Source of the DNA: Ephydatia muelleri
Taxonomy: Eukaryota > Porifera > Demospongiae > Spongillida > Spongillidae
Length of the DNA: 64,000 bases
Direction of reading: 5' to 3'
Assembly (NCBI GenBank): GCA_013339895.1
Contig: JABACO010000005.1
Coordinates: 11,953,509-12,017,508, forward strand
Shown here: piece by piece, positions 45,438 to 58,530 of the stretch
Layout of the letters: each line of letters starts with the position of its first letter
Numbering within the stretch: the first letter of the stretch is position 1
Translations under genes and position numbers: made by a program
The notes under the pieces: model-generated
Databases searched by the model: none
Told to the model about the DNA's origin: nothing
What the model saw: only the letters and a program-made list of their open reading frames with translations

Positions 45438-46229
45438 CCCTGCAGGAATGTCCAAATCACTTCAAAATCGATATGCACATAAAGGAGTCCTGTCACTGTT
45501 GATTTCTGCAGAGCGTTGATTTTTACCTTATTCGTTATGGAGATACAGCAATGCAAAGTAAGTCCACGTTTCCCGCTCGAATAGTGCCTTTCTCAGTCCC
45601 ACTCGGGAGAATGGAAGCGGTTCAAGGACTGAGAAAGGCGCGAAAGGAGCAAAGGCACAATGTCATGAATTTTGTTGTGTGGCAAGACCTTTGCCCCATG
45701 CATGCAACATACATACATGTACCAGTATATGTATGATACCTCCATAAAGTGAACAACTTCATGCACATGGTATTCGTGTAGGGGTTATTTGTGGGTGCAA
45801 GGGTCAAGCATTTTAATAAAAGATGATGGTGCAGGGACTGATACAGATAGAGGCAGCAAAAACTGTTAGTCATTTTGCAACCACCCCCATGATGGTTGTG
45901 GCCTTAGGAAGAACAGTATAAAGTTTTTGAGGGGTGACTCTTTCATTGTAAGGGCATCCTACACTTACACACACACACACACACACCCTCCCTCACAAGT
46001 AGTCCAATCTTCATGTACATGTATCTGCCACACTATCTGCCAATCAAGTGAAGGCAGCTCACAAGATTTGATTGTATTCATTTTAGCCAGGACAATGGTT
46101 GTGTACACCTTGGACTGCCCTTGTGGGTTTTGTGGTAACAGTCAGGCCCCAAGGCCAACATAAACAACAGTACCTAGGGAGATAGAAGGCCAACAGTACA
46201 CTATATCAACGCTAATACACACTACACAC

Positions 46230-47338
46230 CTGTATCTGTACTGACTTGTTGGAGTCATGAATGTGTGGGGCAGTATGCTCCACTAGCAGAGAGGAGAGTT
46301 GTAGGAGAAGGATGCACATGGGGTCCTGGGGAAGAGTGCTAAGGTATGACCGTATAAGGTCTAGGCATATTGAGTGGAGTACTCACAGAGGAGCCAAAGG
46401 ACTTGTCAGGGTTAATGATCTTATTAATAAATAAGCTGATGACAATGTCATTAGTGTCTGACTCAGGATCAGGGGGTCCCCCAGGAGGGCTGTCCTTCTC
46501 ATGCTGAGAAGGTTGGAATCACAATGTACTGGAGGAGCAAGGGAGGTGAAGGTGAAGGGAGGTAAGAGGGTGGGAGGGAGGATAAATGGTATGTGTAATT
46601 TTGCCAGAGATGTCCCTGCTGGTGTACATGTACATGACTACAGGAGGACAGGAGAGAGGGAGTGAGGGAGGGATGGAGGGGGGAGGGAGGGAGGGGGGAA
46701 AAAGGGAGAGGAAGGGAGGAGAAAGGGAGGGAGGAAGTGAGGGAGTAGGTGAGACAGGAGAGAAAGAAAGGAAGGAGGAAGTGAGGGAGTAGGTGAGACA
46801 GGAGAGAAAGAAAGGAAGGAGGAAGTGAGGGAGTAGGTGAGACAGGAGAGAAAGAAAGGAAGGAGGAGAGAGGGATAAGAGTAAAGAAAGATGGAACACA
46901 AACTAAGTGATTGAAGTGTACACAATGTACCTGGGTAGGCTGGCTGCAGCACTGATGACGCCCAACACCACGTTCCAACTGGAGTGCAGTGCCTGTGGGC
47001 ATGACTGGAGGACCTGTCCAACAGATAATGTACTGAGCACAGATCATGTACATGTACCATGCACACTGTTATTTGCGCATGTTGCACCATAGATAGTCAC
47101 TATCTATGGTTGCACACAGTAGCAGAGAAGACATACATGTACATGTAAAAAGTGAAGGGTAGGAGGCCAGTGGTGTTGTAGCTGATCACAGTAAGGGGCA
47201 GGACACCCGCCAGAGCACCATTGCAATACAAACTGAAGTTGATGAGGATGCCATTACTGTCAGTTGGCAAGTCCCAAGACACAATGATGTAGGTGGAGCC
47301 CACATTCTGCACCGACACAGTATCAAATCCATCCGGTG
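46230..47338 (-). CDS. FN3-domain protein, partial (copy B)
   Basis: Counterpart of the copy A gene: FN3 exon from 47338 to about 47137, then 46503-46387 and 46325-46230. The FN3 exon differs by a synonymous Val codon, while exon 46325-46230 has an Asn-to-His change (AAC to CAC). The splice sites are conserved. Confidence 0.55.
46731..46865. repeat. 44-bp minisatellite, 3 units (copy B)
   Basis: One unit fewer than copy A; same purine-rich unit within the FN3-gene intron. Confidence 0.9.
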
Positions 47339-47624
47339 CTGGGGGAAAGAGGGGGAAGAGGATGACATCACATAACGACAATCACATCACACATACATGT
47401 ACATGTATAATAGATTATCTATGCATGTATATAGACAGTGACACACACATACACACACAATCACACACACGCACACACACACAATCACACACACGCACAC
47501 ACACACATGCACACACACACATGCCCAACATGCCTGCTTCTCCTGTTGTGATATTCACGTATACGATGTAACTGACTACGCCGCTGGACACAGCTATGGA
47601 CATGTACATGTAGCCCACTTGGAA

Positions 47625-47659
<35 letters not shown>
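47625..47659. repeat. Poly(G) tract, 35 bp
   Basis: Uninterrupted; copy A has a T within the run. Confidence 0.95.
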
Positions 47660-48213
47660 CTACGCTACACAGTATACTCACAAAACACCTGCGTCTCAGA
47701 AGATGAAAGCATGAAGGGCATACGTAGTTCGATCCCTGCATGCATCATTGTGCTTAATTGATGCGCTCCACTTCTCCAGTGCAAGTGACGCACAGCAGAT
47801 AAGTTAATTTTAATTTGTGTATCGGTACAATCATAGATAGTTACTATACTATCTATGGTACAATTCAAATTGTCTTGATAGTTACGTCACAGCTATTAAA
47901 GTTTATAACCGTTAACCCGACATAACTTTATTGATGACGCAAGGTATTACGTAATGACTACTTCGTTTATGAATAAATTATGCGCGGTAGAAATTAAATT
48001 TTTGTCTTGATTTTAGTTTACGAATGGTTCATGGTATAATCTTATAAAGCACAGATTCACAATCAGTCCGATTTATCGTAAATTATAAACGTGTTTGAAA
48101 TTCAATTTGAAAAAAAAAAGCAAGATGACCGCCTATGTATGGGCCTTTTCTCCATATGTCGAACACTTGTTTCAGATAGCTACATCAATTCTACGTATGG
48201 TAGTAACCATTTG

Positions 48214-48606
48214 CTAAGTAACTAAGCTCTGCGTGAAGTCGTGAAAAAATTCAAAACGGGTGATCCATTTTACTAATGCCCTAATATTACCAGGGATTTG
48301 TACTTTGATGGCTATTGACAACCATTCACACAAGTTCCCAATCTCATTGCGTGGGTTTGCTTTGTTACCAAAATATTGTTTTGTGTTACTAAAATATTGT
48401 CTATACAAGGATTGCGGAATAATCAGCATATTCATGTCTGCTTCACCAGAATGTATAACAGGCCGGCCACAAGTTTCAGCTGCACTGTCTAACAAAACAT
48501 AGACCAAAGTGTCTTCCAGTGAAGATTCCACTCGCAGCAATGTAATTGACATTTTTTGTTTAGCTGGGTTATGGGTTCCACGAAAGGAGCTGTTGCATTC
48601 GAGCAC
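48214..48606 (-). CDS. Hypothetical protein, 130 aa (copy B)
   Basis: Identical in translation to 26327-26719. No motif recognised. Confidence 0.3.
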   Translation of the reverse strand: MLECNSSFRGTHNPAKQKMSITLLRVESSLEDTLVYVLLDSAAETCGRPVIHSGEADMNMLIIPQSLYRQYFSNTKQYFGNKANPRNEIGNLCEWLSIAIKVQIPGNIRALVKWITRFEFFHDFTQSLVT

Positions 48607-49216
48607 GCGGCCATTTCAAATTTGATAAGCGGTCTGAGTACGAGGAACATCGAGGAGTCGGCGCGCGTGAAGCAGTGTTAATTGAGCTCGTTTCCAATCC
48701 TTCTACTCTAATATCCTATGATGCTGCCAACACTAGCTAAGCGCATACCCAAACATGCGCCACGACGATCTCGCCCAAATTACGCCCGCTGAAGCCTCCA
48801 TCTCCATGTCATATAGTGCGTGCACGCTGAGTTGTACAGCTTTAGCAACGAAATTTATTAGGATACTTACCGTTTAGTACCTACAATCAGACCGCCATTC
48901 CAGCCACGTGCCATGACGCAATTATTGCACTTACGTAATGATAAGGAAGGCGGAGCGTGTACAATGAATGGCCTGGGGATTGCAACTTGCTATATTCTCA
49001 CGTGATAGGCAATTCACGTTGTAGTATCAGATTCGCAACGTTTCCAACATACAACAGTCTACCAACAGTTGATGTTCATCTGTTGTATTCCATTGTATTT
49101 TCACGACGTTTTAAACTAACGTTGTATTATTATGTGATGGAGTAACATAATATGATGTTAAACATTGTTGTTTCCCTGTGACGGTCGCTACATTGAGTCA
49201 ACACATTGGCGATAGT

Positions 49217-50579
49217 ACTGTGCCAATAGTATTCATGACACCCTAGGTGAGAGGACATTCCAACAGGTGTTGAATTCTGAAGAATCGCCACGTAAATGGA
49301 ATCATACTTCCGAAACTGAATTGATTCAACAACATTCATTTGTTATTCGATTCTGACGTTTGAGTTTTTATCCAACAGTAACCCGATCCATCCGCTTCGT
49401 ACCAAAATGATCTCTATGCAGCACTGCAAGATTCTTAATCTTGCCACACATTGCACGATCCCGCCGCCTTAAGATCATATGTCACGTTTACAAAGAGACG
49501 CAAGAAGATATGTCCGTGCCTTAATTGAAACCAGAAACCATTTAAAGCCCAGTTTAATACAGTAAACAGGTCCTGAATTTGGTTTGTTAGAGGATTATTG
49601 CAAGGCAATACTTTCTTATATACGCCACGCTAATTAGATACCAACTACGAGTGTCGACTATGGCGCGGGTAGGTGTGCCTGTTTACTACTGAGCACTACT
49701 GGCCAGTGGTCAGTAACACCTTTCCTACAGCTGGTAATCAGATGGTGGGAAAAGCAGATTTCACTACGTTTACTCAGCTATTGATATATTACTGTGCCAA
49801 TTGTATTCATGACACCCTAGGTGGGAGGACGTTCCAACAGGTGTTGAGAGTTTTGATGAATCGCCACGTAATGAAATCACACTTCCGAATATTAAATTCA
49901 TTTGTTATTCGATTCTGACGTTTGAGTTTTTATCCACCGATCCATCCGCTTCGTACCAAAATGATCTCTATGCAACACTGCAAGATTCTTAATCTTGCCA
50001 CACATTGCACGATCCCGCCGCCTTAAGATCATATGTCACGTTTACAAAGAGACGCAAGAAGATATGTCCGTGCCTTAATTGAAACCAGAAACCATTTAAA
50101 GCCCAGTTTAATACAGTAAACAGGTCCTGAATTTGGTTTGTTAGAGGATTATTGCAAGGCAATACTTTCTTATATACGCCACGCTAATTAGATACCAACT
50201 ACGAGTGTCGACTATGGCGCGGGTAGGTGTGCCTGTTTACTACTGAGCACTACTGGCCAGTGGTCAGTAACACCTTTCCTACAGCTGGTAATCAGATGGT
50301 GGGAAAAGTAGATTTCACTACGTTCAAATAGGTTTACTTCTTTGTAGGTCAATCCAAATACGGTCACTGTGCCAATCGTATTCATGACACCCTAGGTGGG
50401 AGGACGTTCCAACAGGTGTTGAGAGTTTTGATGAATCGCCACGTAATGAAATCATACTTCCGAATATTGATTCAACAAAATTCATTTGTTATTCGATTCT
50501 GACGTTTGAGTTGTATCCAACAGTGATATTATTAACGCCGTCAATCCGCTTCGTACCAAAATGACCCTCTTTGCAGCAC
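49217..50579. repeat. Tandem repeat, about 575-bp units (copy B)
   Basis: Units start at 49217, 49791 and 50366. The third is a more divergent unit that runs past the copy A breakpoint to about 50579, where it merges into the ORF at 50561. Confidence 0.88.
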
Positions 50580-50755
50580 TGCAAGAAGTATATGTTGATG
50601 CAATGAACAGCAGTTTTAACAAGCACTATATCTATATCCTGAAGGAAGGTATAACAGTGCCCCTTTACTTTTTAACAATTGGCCGTCATGCCTCAGAGTC
50701 ACATTTATTTGCCAGCAGCTCCCTCCTTCGTTTGTCTCATACATATATCGAGTAA
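50561..50755 (+). CDS. Small ORF at the end of the tandem repeat, possible first exon
   Basis: 64 codons starting MTLFAALQEVYVDAMNSSFN, directly at the ATG that each tandem unit carries in the context TACCAAAATGA. A donor-like GTATAA at about 50648 could end a first exon after KHYIYILKE. In the other units the frame after the ATG is short. The repeated segment may thus be a multiplied promoter/5' region. No domain was recognised. Confidence 0.35.
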   Translation: MTLFAALQEVYVDAMNSSFNKHYIYILKEGITVPLYFLTIGRHASESHLFASSSLLRLSHTYIE

Positions 50756-50817
50756 TCCGCACCTAAATGTGCATGCATAGTTAGCTTTTGGGTAATCTAG
50801 ATATATATATATAATTT

Positions 50818-51017
50818 CCGCTGGTGCTTATCTATATGCGTAATTATATACAAGTGATAAAAACATTCTCTATGCGAGAAGGTTGGTGAGGAATTGTAGG
50901 CGATGATGGTGTAAAAAGCAAGGGAACAAGGCTTCTTAACTGTGTGATTATATCAATTTTAAAACCTGCGGTGGCGCGCGCCCATGCCATGAATTAGCGG
51001 GCTGTAAGCACCAGCGG
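50818..51017. mobile_element. 200-bp MITE-like element
   Basis: The ends are CCGCTGGTGCTTA (50818-50830) and its exact complement (51005-51017). The interior 50862-50925 resembles the arm of the 3481-3777 MITE (CTCTATGCGAGAAGGTTGGTG, GGTGTAAAAAGCA). No clear target duplication. It lies 70 bp upstream of the amine oxidase start and may affect its promoter. Confidence 0.55.
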
Positions 51018-51090
51018 ATTATATATGAACGTTTAGATTCGCGTAATTGCATATTCGCCGGTCCGTTTATTGAGACTACTTTGAGACAGT

Positions 51091-54000
51091 ATGAGTGAAA
51101 ACTATGAGTTTGAACCGGACTGGATCAATGCCAGGCAGAAGAATGATTTGCGTGAACCGAGAGCGGAACGGAGTTCGCATAGCTCTCAGCCAATGATGCA
51201 AATGGCCGATCTGAAAACGTTCAATTTGCTTGAACCGACAGCGGAACAGAGCTCTCAGCCAATTATGCAAACGGACGATCTGAAAACGTTCTATAAAACC
51301 ATCGTCACTCATGGACTTCAGACTGCATATTTGATTTATCGTGGACAACCCTTTACGCCGAATGAGGGAGAAGTAGAAAAAACTAAACACCCAAAGAACG
51401 TTGTCATAATTGGTGCAGGTATTGCGGGGCTTGTGGCTGCGTATGAATTGGTTCGAGTCGGACACAAAGTTCGGATTTTGGAAATGCAACATCGGGTTGG
51501 TGGCAGAGTGAAGACGGTGTCAAGCGAAAGCTTCTACCCTGGGCTGTGGTCTGACGGTAAGTAAATCTGTAATTGCGTCTTTCATAATCACTTTTCTTCT
51601 TTGGTTGTATACTTTGGGGATGTCACCGTGTCAGCGAGGAAATAATTAAGCGCTGAAGCCATGCAATAAATTGTTTCGTTTCCGAAAATTAATTTACGTA
51701 ACGTCATCTTTACATATGCAGCGACTTGAGTACGGAAACTAACGGTGACCCAAATTGAGCGACCCATATTGTGCATTGATCGATTGGGTTGTGTTGTCCT
51801 TTTCGCTTCAGATGCCGGCGTTAACGATTTCGTGTTCCTAACGCCGATTCTCATTGATTACGCATGACCTGGTTCTGCTGGTGCTCAGACAACGGGAGTG
51901 AACTGTCATACATACGTTAGTGGCAAGCATGTGTTTACGTCGTCGCCAAAATGTTACTAACAGTAGGTGCGTAGCATCGCTTTGCGCTAATGATCTAAAG
52001 TAAACCACGTTATGTATGGGACGTGGTGCCTAAATCATAATAACTAATATTGGTGTGCATGTAATTTAACGGGACACATTAAGTTATGCTGCCGCGATAT
52101 CGATTGCTGACGGATGACCCAAGCTAATACATACCGTCTCAAACATACATTCTTCAGGTACTGAAGCTGATGCACGAATTGCGGACAGCATGCGCCATTA
52201 ATTGCCACGACTACCATGGGACAGTTCAACTACAAGCCTTCGCGTATTTATAATTAGGATAAACGTTTGAATCCCTATATATTTTCGATACTTCATTCCA
52301 TTTATCTACGGGAAAATAGAGTTAGGGGTCTTGCATTAGCTTCATGCCAGTGTCGCAAAGTCCGATACCCCTTGAGGTTCAAACCCGCCATGTATCTTTG
52401 GCAGGAAATATTAGTATTGACTTCAAATTTTATAAACACGTAGAGGGATCACGTACCTTTTGATTTATACTGTTCGTTACCTATAGCTGTGCAAAATTTT
52501 CCGCTCGATTCCCGCCAATGATTTAGGCAAACCGCGTCACATCAAAAACCGCCCTTGTAGTGGGGTGCGTAAATCATTGGCGCAAATCGAGCAAACAGGA
52601 CAAACCGGCTCTTCTACGTATACCGATTTGGAAGCAATTTGAACTCTCCTGCAGAAGGATTTGAGCTCCTCTATAGCTACTAGAGGTAGCAATACAGCCA
52701 TTTTATATTTCGGGTTTGCAGCGGTGGGACATGTTAATGAAACCTCAGTAGTAGTAAGGATATAGCAACAACGTATTTACTTAGATTGATAGCTGTATAT
52801 TGGAAGCACGCATGGCATATTCCGTGTGCCCTAAGAATAAATTTTCGTGTTTTTAACAATGAGCTTATCTCCGTGTAAACTTCTGCGTTTTCAAAATTAC
52901 GACATCAAATGCATGTTGGATATTGTAAGCGGCAAATTATAATGCTTGCAGAGATACCCTATTAGACACGAGTCATTTGAACGCTGCGTTCAATTTATAG
53001 ATGTATACTTATATCATGCATACTATCAAAAAGTATTTGTTACCAACCTATGTATTCATTTGCATCGTTCAAATCAGTTTTGTGATTCTAATGCACGAAT
53101 TTTATAATAAACCTGAATAAACTGATTTACATAGTTGAAATACACACTCTTGAACGGTTCCAGTTTTTTTGCTAATTCGAATTATTACAATTGTATGGCC
53201 ACCTGTTATTTACAGCTGGTGCTATGCGCATTCCGGGGTCTGGAAGAGAGGATGACATTGAAAAGAAGCACTACCTGACCAATCTATATGCACAACGAGT
53301 TTTTGGACTTACAACAATACCTTTTGAAAACGCAACAGACAATGCATTCTACTATCTTTATGGAAAACGTTATTCAACTAAAGGTAAAGGTGTTGTTTGT
53401 CACATATACTTGTCCCATGGTATACAGGGTGTCCAAGAATGAATGCAGAGTGGATAGGACAAATGAAGTAGTTTACACAAATTGAACTAATGAATTTTTA
53501 TAAGCACAAAGAATGGCAGTACGTACAAGGGGTGGGAAGGGGGGGGGGGGGGGGGAGTGGGTCACGAGCTCAATACATGGGTGGATGAGGTTATTCTAAT
53601 TAGAAGATTAATATAAACTGGAAAATGGTCGATAAGTATGAAATTTAATCTTTTGTCAGTGAACAGAAAGTTAGGGAGTGTCAATAGGGAGTTTTTCAGA
53701 TGAGAAACTAGTTATTTTATTTCATTATTGAAATTAATTAGCTTGGTTTATATTTATATTTAATCCACACATACGTGCAGAAACCCAGAACATAGTTTAA
53801 TCTCAATTTACTTTGCATGCATGCACCCTATGTAAATATTGTATACTAAAATAACTCTCACCCCATTATATGTTAGTTCAAGAGTTTAAAATTATAATTA
53901 TGATATTGGCATTGCAAATGCAAGGATTCACAGGATACAATAGCTGGTGCATATTATTCAGATAAGTGTGATTAGGTGCTTCTAAGATAACGAGGTCAGA

Positions 54001-56513
54001 CTAACATCATTTGAAGATTGGATTATTTGATGCATCAACTGTGCATATTCATGTGTAGCCTATAATGTTGAAGGAACCAACACATATGCACATGCTTATC
54101 TGCTGCAAAACATTAACAGCTTTTTAAAAGTATTTTATAAATCATCTCAATCATGATTCAGGATTGGAGGCTATGTACATAGATACGTGTGGTTTTGCTT
54201 ATGGAAGCAGCAAACAACATTTTATAAAAGTGTGGCCAGAAAGAATAAAGGCAGTTGGTATTGTATGTTAGAATATTGTAGTGGGAATTGCAATGCTGTC
54301 TGCTTTTTATAAGGCTTGTTACATCACCGACTGGCCCATGGCATAAATTCATGTGGGAACATAAGTATAGAATCACCATGTACTTTTACATCACGGATGG
54401 CTGTAATTGCAATCATGAGTTTTAATAGCCAGATCCGCCATCTTACTTCTAGAATGGAATGCAAATCCTGAAAAATTCTGCAACGAACTTTGGCCCGGTT
54501 GGGATGCCAAACTGACACCGAATACGAAGGAGACGTATAAAATCAAGGATCTGGGTAAGTTATATCTTATGAAGCATTAATTAATGCATGCGACTACATA
54601 ACAACTTATTATAATTCTTACTTCTTGCAATAATTCCTGATTTGTTCGTGCCACATCAATGTAGTTCACCATGCAATTAATATAATGAGTATTTTCTCGA
54701 ATTGTTGTTTTTGCTATAATAGAGTCTAAAATCACCGTATCACATGTTTGCATAGTGTGATGACTGTGGAACAAGCATGATCATTAATGAAGGGTGAAAT
54801 AAAAGAATTGACCTCATGACCTATCAAGAGTGGGGTGAATGTTTCAGCATTTTCATCATATATTATTTTTGGTGGCCAGGGCTGTGAAGTGAGGGAGTAA
54901 GAATTGCTTTATGGCAATTAGTGTTGTTAGAATGCAACTATCCACAAAATACACATTGATGTACTTACCAAACCTTACCAAACTTAGCTCTCAAGAGCAT
55001 TAGTACCAAATCAGTCCTGTGAAGGGGATGTTCATAGTTGGTGTGGGCAGCATGATTCCTGGCTATATGAACTGAGGTCTCCACAATTTTAAACTTAATA
55101 ATTGGAAAGAGACCCATTGATATCATTTAAAGGAAACTTTGAATGCCTTCAACCAGCATCATCGATCTGACTCAACCAATACATTTAATACTAACAATAG
55201 ATGTGTGCCTTGAAGTATAGGAAATGTATACAATATAACCTTTATTTTGTTTGTAATACTAATACTACTTTTGGCCTCCAGCTAGCTACTATGATGTGTG
55301 CATGCAGTTTGTCAAAAAAGAAATTCGTCAAGCCAATCATGGTTGCCCAACTGTTGATGACTGGACATGGTGGGTGGACCGGTGGAGTCGGTTCTCTGCA
55401 ATGGAGTTTCTCACATCATCATATGAAGCTATCATTGCAAAGCTAAGGATACCTACTACTGTGATAGGCCCATCACCAGAAGATCTTCTCAAACCTCTAA
55501 ATGACCTTCTCCCTTGGCCTCGACAGGCCATAGTTGGGTTTTTAGCGTACAACTACACTCTCGGATTGTCCACCAGTCTTGTTGAGCTCTTGCGTGATGA
55601 CCTGGGTGAGTGGTGGCACACCCCCATGCATACCCTCAAAGGTGGTCTCTCAACACTTCCCTGGGCATTTACAAAAAATGACACAGGAGTACAGCTTGGA
55701 GAATACATTGACTTTGGAATGTTTGTCACCAAAGTGTCATATACAAACCCCAATGACCCCAATTACACTAGTATGGTATCAGAAACAAATCCTTATCCCA
55801 AAGTGTCCGTGACAGCTCGAAATGACAAGTTCCAACAAAGAATAGAAACCATTGAAGGAGATGTCTGTATTGTCACACTGCCACTCAATATCATCCGACA
55901 GGTACCATTTGAACCTCCATTGAGGCCTGACTTTGCCGATGCTCTCATGCATATCACATACAGTCCATCCACCAAGATCTTGCTGCAATGCAAGACAAGG
56001 TTCTGGGAGAAGGAAAATGGTGGCATTTTCGGTGGGTTTTCATTTACTAACCTTCCAATTGGACAGTTGCACTACCCTAGCAATTCAGAGCAGATTTCCA
56101 AGGATGGCCGTGGTATTTTGATGTGCTATACATGGAAACAAGAGGGCCTTCTCTTTGGATCACAGCCTGAACAGATGGCCATTGCAGAAGCAGTTGAAGA
56201 AGTGTCGCGCATTCATTCTGATATGAAGAACAATTTTGAAGTTGGTGCAGTTCAAGCCTGGTACTCGGACCCCACTTCTCAGGGTGCATTTGCCATGTTA
56301 CAGCCATTTCAGATCCAGCTCATCAATGATTATCTGTTGTACCCGTACCCTAAGCCTGATAAAAATGCACTGCATCCATCACCTCCACCGCTGTACTTTG
56401 CTGGTGAAGCCATCTCCTACACGCATGGTTGGATACAAGGGGCCCTGGAGAGTGGACTGAGAGCTGCATATCAGTTCCATTCACGAAATGAAAACTTCTA
56501 TGAAGCAAACTAG
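51091..56513 (+). CDS. Flavin-containing amine oxidase (L-amino-acid-oxidase-like), 4 exons, 655 aa
   Basis: Exons 51091-51556, 53216-53383, 54453-54554 and 55282-56513 have GT-AG borders and consistent phases (656 codons). The FAD dinucleotide-binding fold starts [16 protein letters not shown] (GxGxxG about residues 108-113), followed by [10 protein letters not shown]. Exon 2 supplies [10 protein letters not shown], typical of LAAO-type enzymes. The C-terminal FAD motif is [20 protein letters not shown] (about 617-636). Such enzymes oxidatively deaminate amino acids or amines, releasing H2O2 and ammonia; the substrate cannot be told from sequence. The first 70 residues hold a duplicated motif ([13 protein letters not shown] and [13 protein letters not shown]). 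No signal peptide is evident. Introns are 727-1659 bp, unlike the short introns elsewhere. This is the clearest host gene in the window. ATTAAA at about 56608 may serve polyadenylation. Confidence 0.9.
52200..52520. repeat. Old repeat relic in amine oxidase intron 1
   Basis: Shares an ordered set of words with 21500-21727 plus 23548-23690 (GTCTT..., TACCCC-GAGG-GTTCAAA, GACTTCAAA, TTCCCGCTCGA-like). It is too diverged for confident alignment by eye. The rest of the three introns shows A+T-rich sequence and one G-run (53539-53555). Confidence 0.35.
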
Positions 56514-58318
56514 GGCCCATTTATTATATACTTTAAATGCTGGTTTTAATATAAGGATTACGTTATGTGTTTGAGAGATTGTACTTGTACTTTTTTGCAT
56601 TTTATACATTAAAAACTATCCTGTGTAGTGTAGACATGTAAACAGAGACTTGGGTAATTACATATATCTTTATCACATCTTAACTCACCAATGATCTGTA
56701 TCACGTTAGTGATCATATATAGAAGTTAATCAACATCATTTAATTGTAGACAACTCAGTTTATGTATATTCTGACAGAACAGTGGACTTTAGCAGTTCTT
56801 GGACCTTTCAATATATTTCAACACCTCGAAGACTTGGTTGGCCAAATCTAGAACTGATAGCTATAGGTCAATCCTTTTTCCAACCAAGGAGTGCCATTTT
56901 ATTGCCTGAAAAAGTTCATGCGATTTAAGCATTCATAGTTATGGAAACATGATAGTTTAATCCACTTGTCATTGTGTTTCCATGGGATGAACTGGAGCAA
57001 GGGGAGTTGGGAGGGGGGGGGGGGGGGGGGGTCTTACACTCATGTTCATGTATTACTTTGCTGTTCAGTCATAAATTGGGCCTCTCAACAGTTCTTATAT
57101 AGCACGTGGCTATCATTGGCTGACCAATTCTCAAATGGGACAAATAGTTCTAGAGCCAGCCAAAGTGAAATGGTTTAGAACCGGCTAGGATATAGGATGT
57201 ATTGACTGATTTAGAACCAGTCTTTAGTAAAGTATTGTTAGAATTTTTCTATTGCTTATGAATGCACGTTTCATTATGTTACATTTAATGTTCATCTGTC
57301 TATGAGCATTAAACTCCTGGAGTGAAATAATGTTCATTTGTAGCCATAATCGCTGATGAAGTTAAGTATCCTAGCAGCAGGGTCATTACATGCAGATAAG
57401 AACTGTCACACCTTTGAACCTGTTTATTAAATCAATAGAACAAGCAGTAACACAGTGCTTTCCTGAGAAATTTTTGTGCTTATGTTATTGGGTACTTACA
57501 GCTTCTTTCAACTCAGTGATTATGTATGGTCTGGAGCTTGTGGTGTGGATTATTAGCTCCGTGGTGATTTCTCATATATTACAGGATCGTATCCTATGGA
57601 GGAGTGCATATATTGTCTAATTATCGATAGGGATATGGCAACACCCCTCTCAGCAAGTGGCCGTGCTCCCCCAGATCTCTAGGCGCTCAATCCACACTAA
57701 CCATCATTGAGTCCCCCCAACACCTCTGTAACTGCATCTTTGAACCCATCTTTGACAGCTTACCACACAGTACAAAGTGGTATGCATGCTAATGTTTTTA
57801 CTTTTAAAAAAATAGTCCCCTACGTGGCCGCTATAGGTCATTCCATGTCAAATGAGCAACTCTCATCTTCCGATTTTGCTCAACGTTTTCATATATGTTA
57901 GTCTTCATATGAATGTGACTTGTACCATACATCTTGTTAATAACCTGAATGGTTTACGAAATACACACACTGAATAATTCATTTTTAATAAAAAATCCAA
58001 CTTTGTCCACTCATATCTTTGTCATTATATACCTAACAGAGGTGGTCTTGGCATCAAATAAAAGGTCATTGTATGTAGAACTGATGTATGATATTGTTTT
58101 GTGGGTGTGGTCAAAGGGAAAATCTATTTACATACATGTTATTGTACCAATCTGCCTTGCATAATGTACGATGGCATTTGTAACATTTAATAAGCATTAA
58201 TTGGAATCAATCACATGTGCAAAAAAACACAATCATGTCATTATTACACTGTTTCTAAATATACCACACAGCTTTAGAAGCTAATTATTCATTCATGCAA
58301 CTTAACCTCCCATTATAG
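56514..58318. other. Intergenic or intronic, no gene recognised; 19-bp G-tract
   Basis: A G-run occupies 57013-57031. Short ORFs (e.g. 57390-57620) show no motif. Upstream exons of the transmembrane exon at 58319 may lie here but none was identified. Confidence 0.45.
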
Positions 58319-58530
58319 AGACCAACTCATGTGCAGCTGTTGCTGGGATATCCTCAGCTGTGTGCTCCATTGTGTCCTTCTCCCTTGGAGTGTTGGTAGC
58401 TGTTCTGCTGTTATTTGGCTGCTACATCCCCGAACACACAGCAAGGCCAAACATATGCATGCAGCTGATGGGGAACAGTCACACATCAAGACACGACAAT
58501 GATGCAGACTATTCAGTTAGACACCAATGA
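58319..58530 (+). CDS. Orphan terminal exon with one transmembrane helix
   Basis: After the acceptor CCATTATAG the frame is open for 70 codons to TGA. It encodes NSCAAVAGISSAVCSIVSFS, then LGVLVAVLLLFGCYIPEH, a clear membrane-spanning helix of about 23 residues, and a short polar tail ending DADYSVRHQ. This is the typical 3' end of a type I membrane receptor gene. The ectodomain exons were not found upstream in the window; the amine oxidase gene ends 1.8 kb before it. It could also be a duplicated exon without a gene. Confidence 0.5.

Larger units (their letters stand above)
38073..50406 (+). repeat. Duplicated block, copy B
   Basis: The partner of 10702-28521. It begins at the gap with the last 170 bp of the Merlin element (right TIR 38229-38242). 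It lacks the CACTA insertion, so it shows the ancestral target site. It has the same non-coding stretches as copy A. Confidence 0.93.

Noticed and set aside
52350-52400. GGTTCAAACCC as a tRNA B box
   Set aside because: No matching A box or cloverleaf was found; a similar word at about 21705 belongs to the same diverged repeat.
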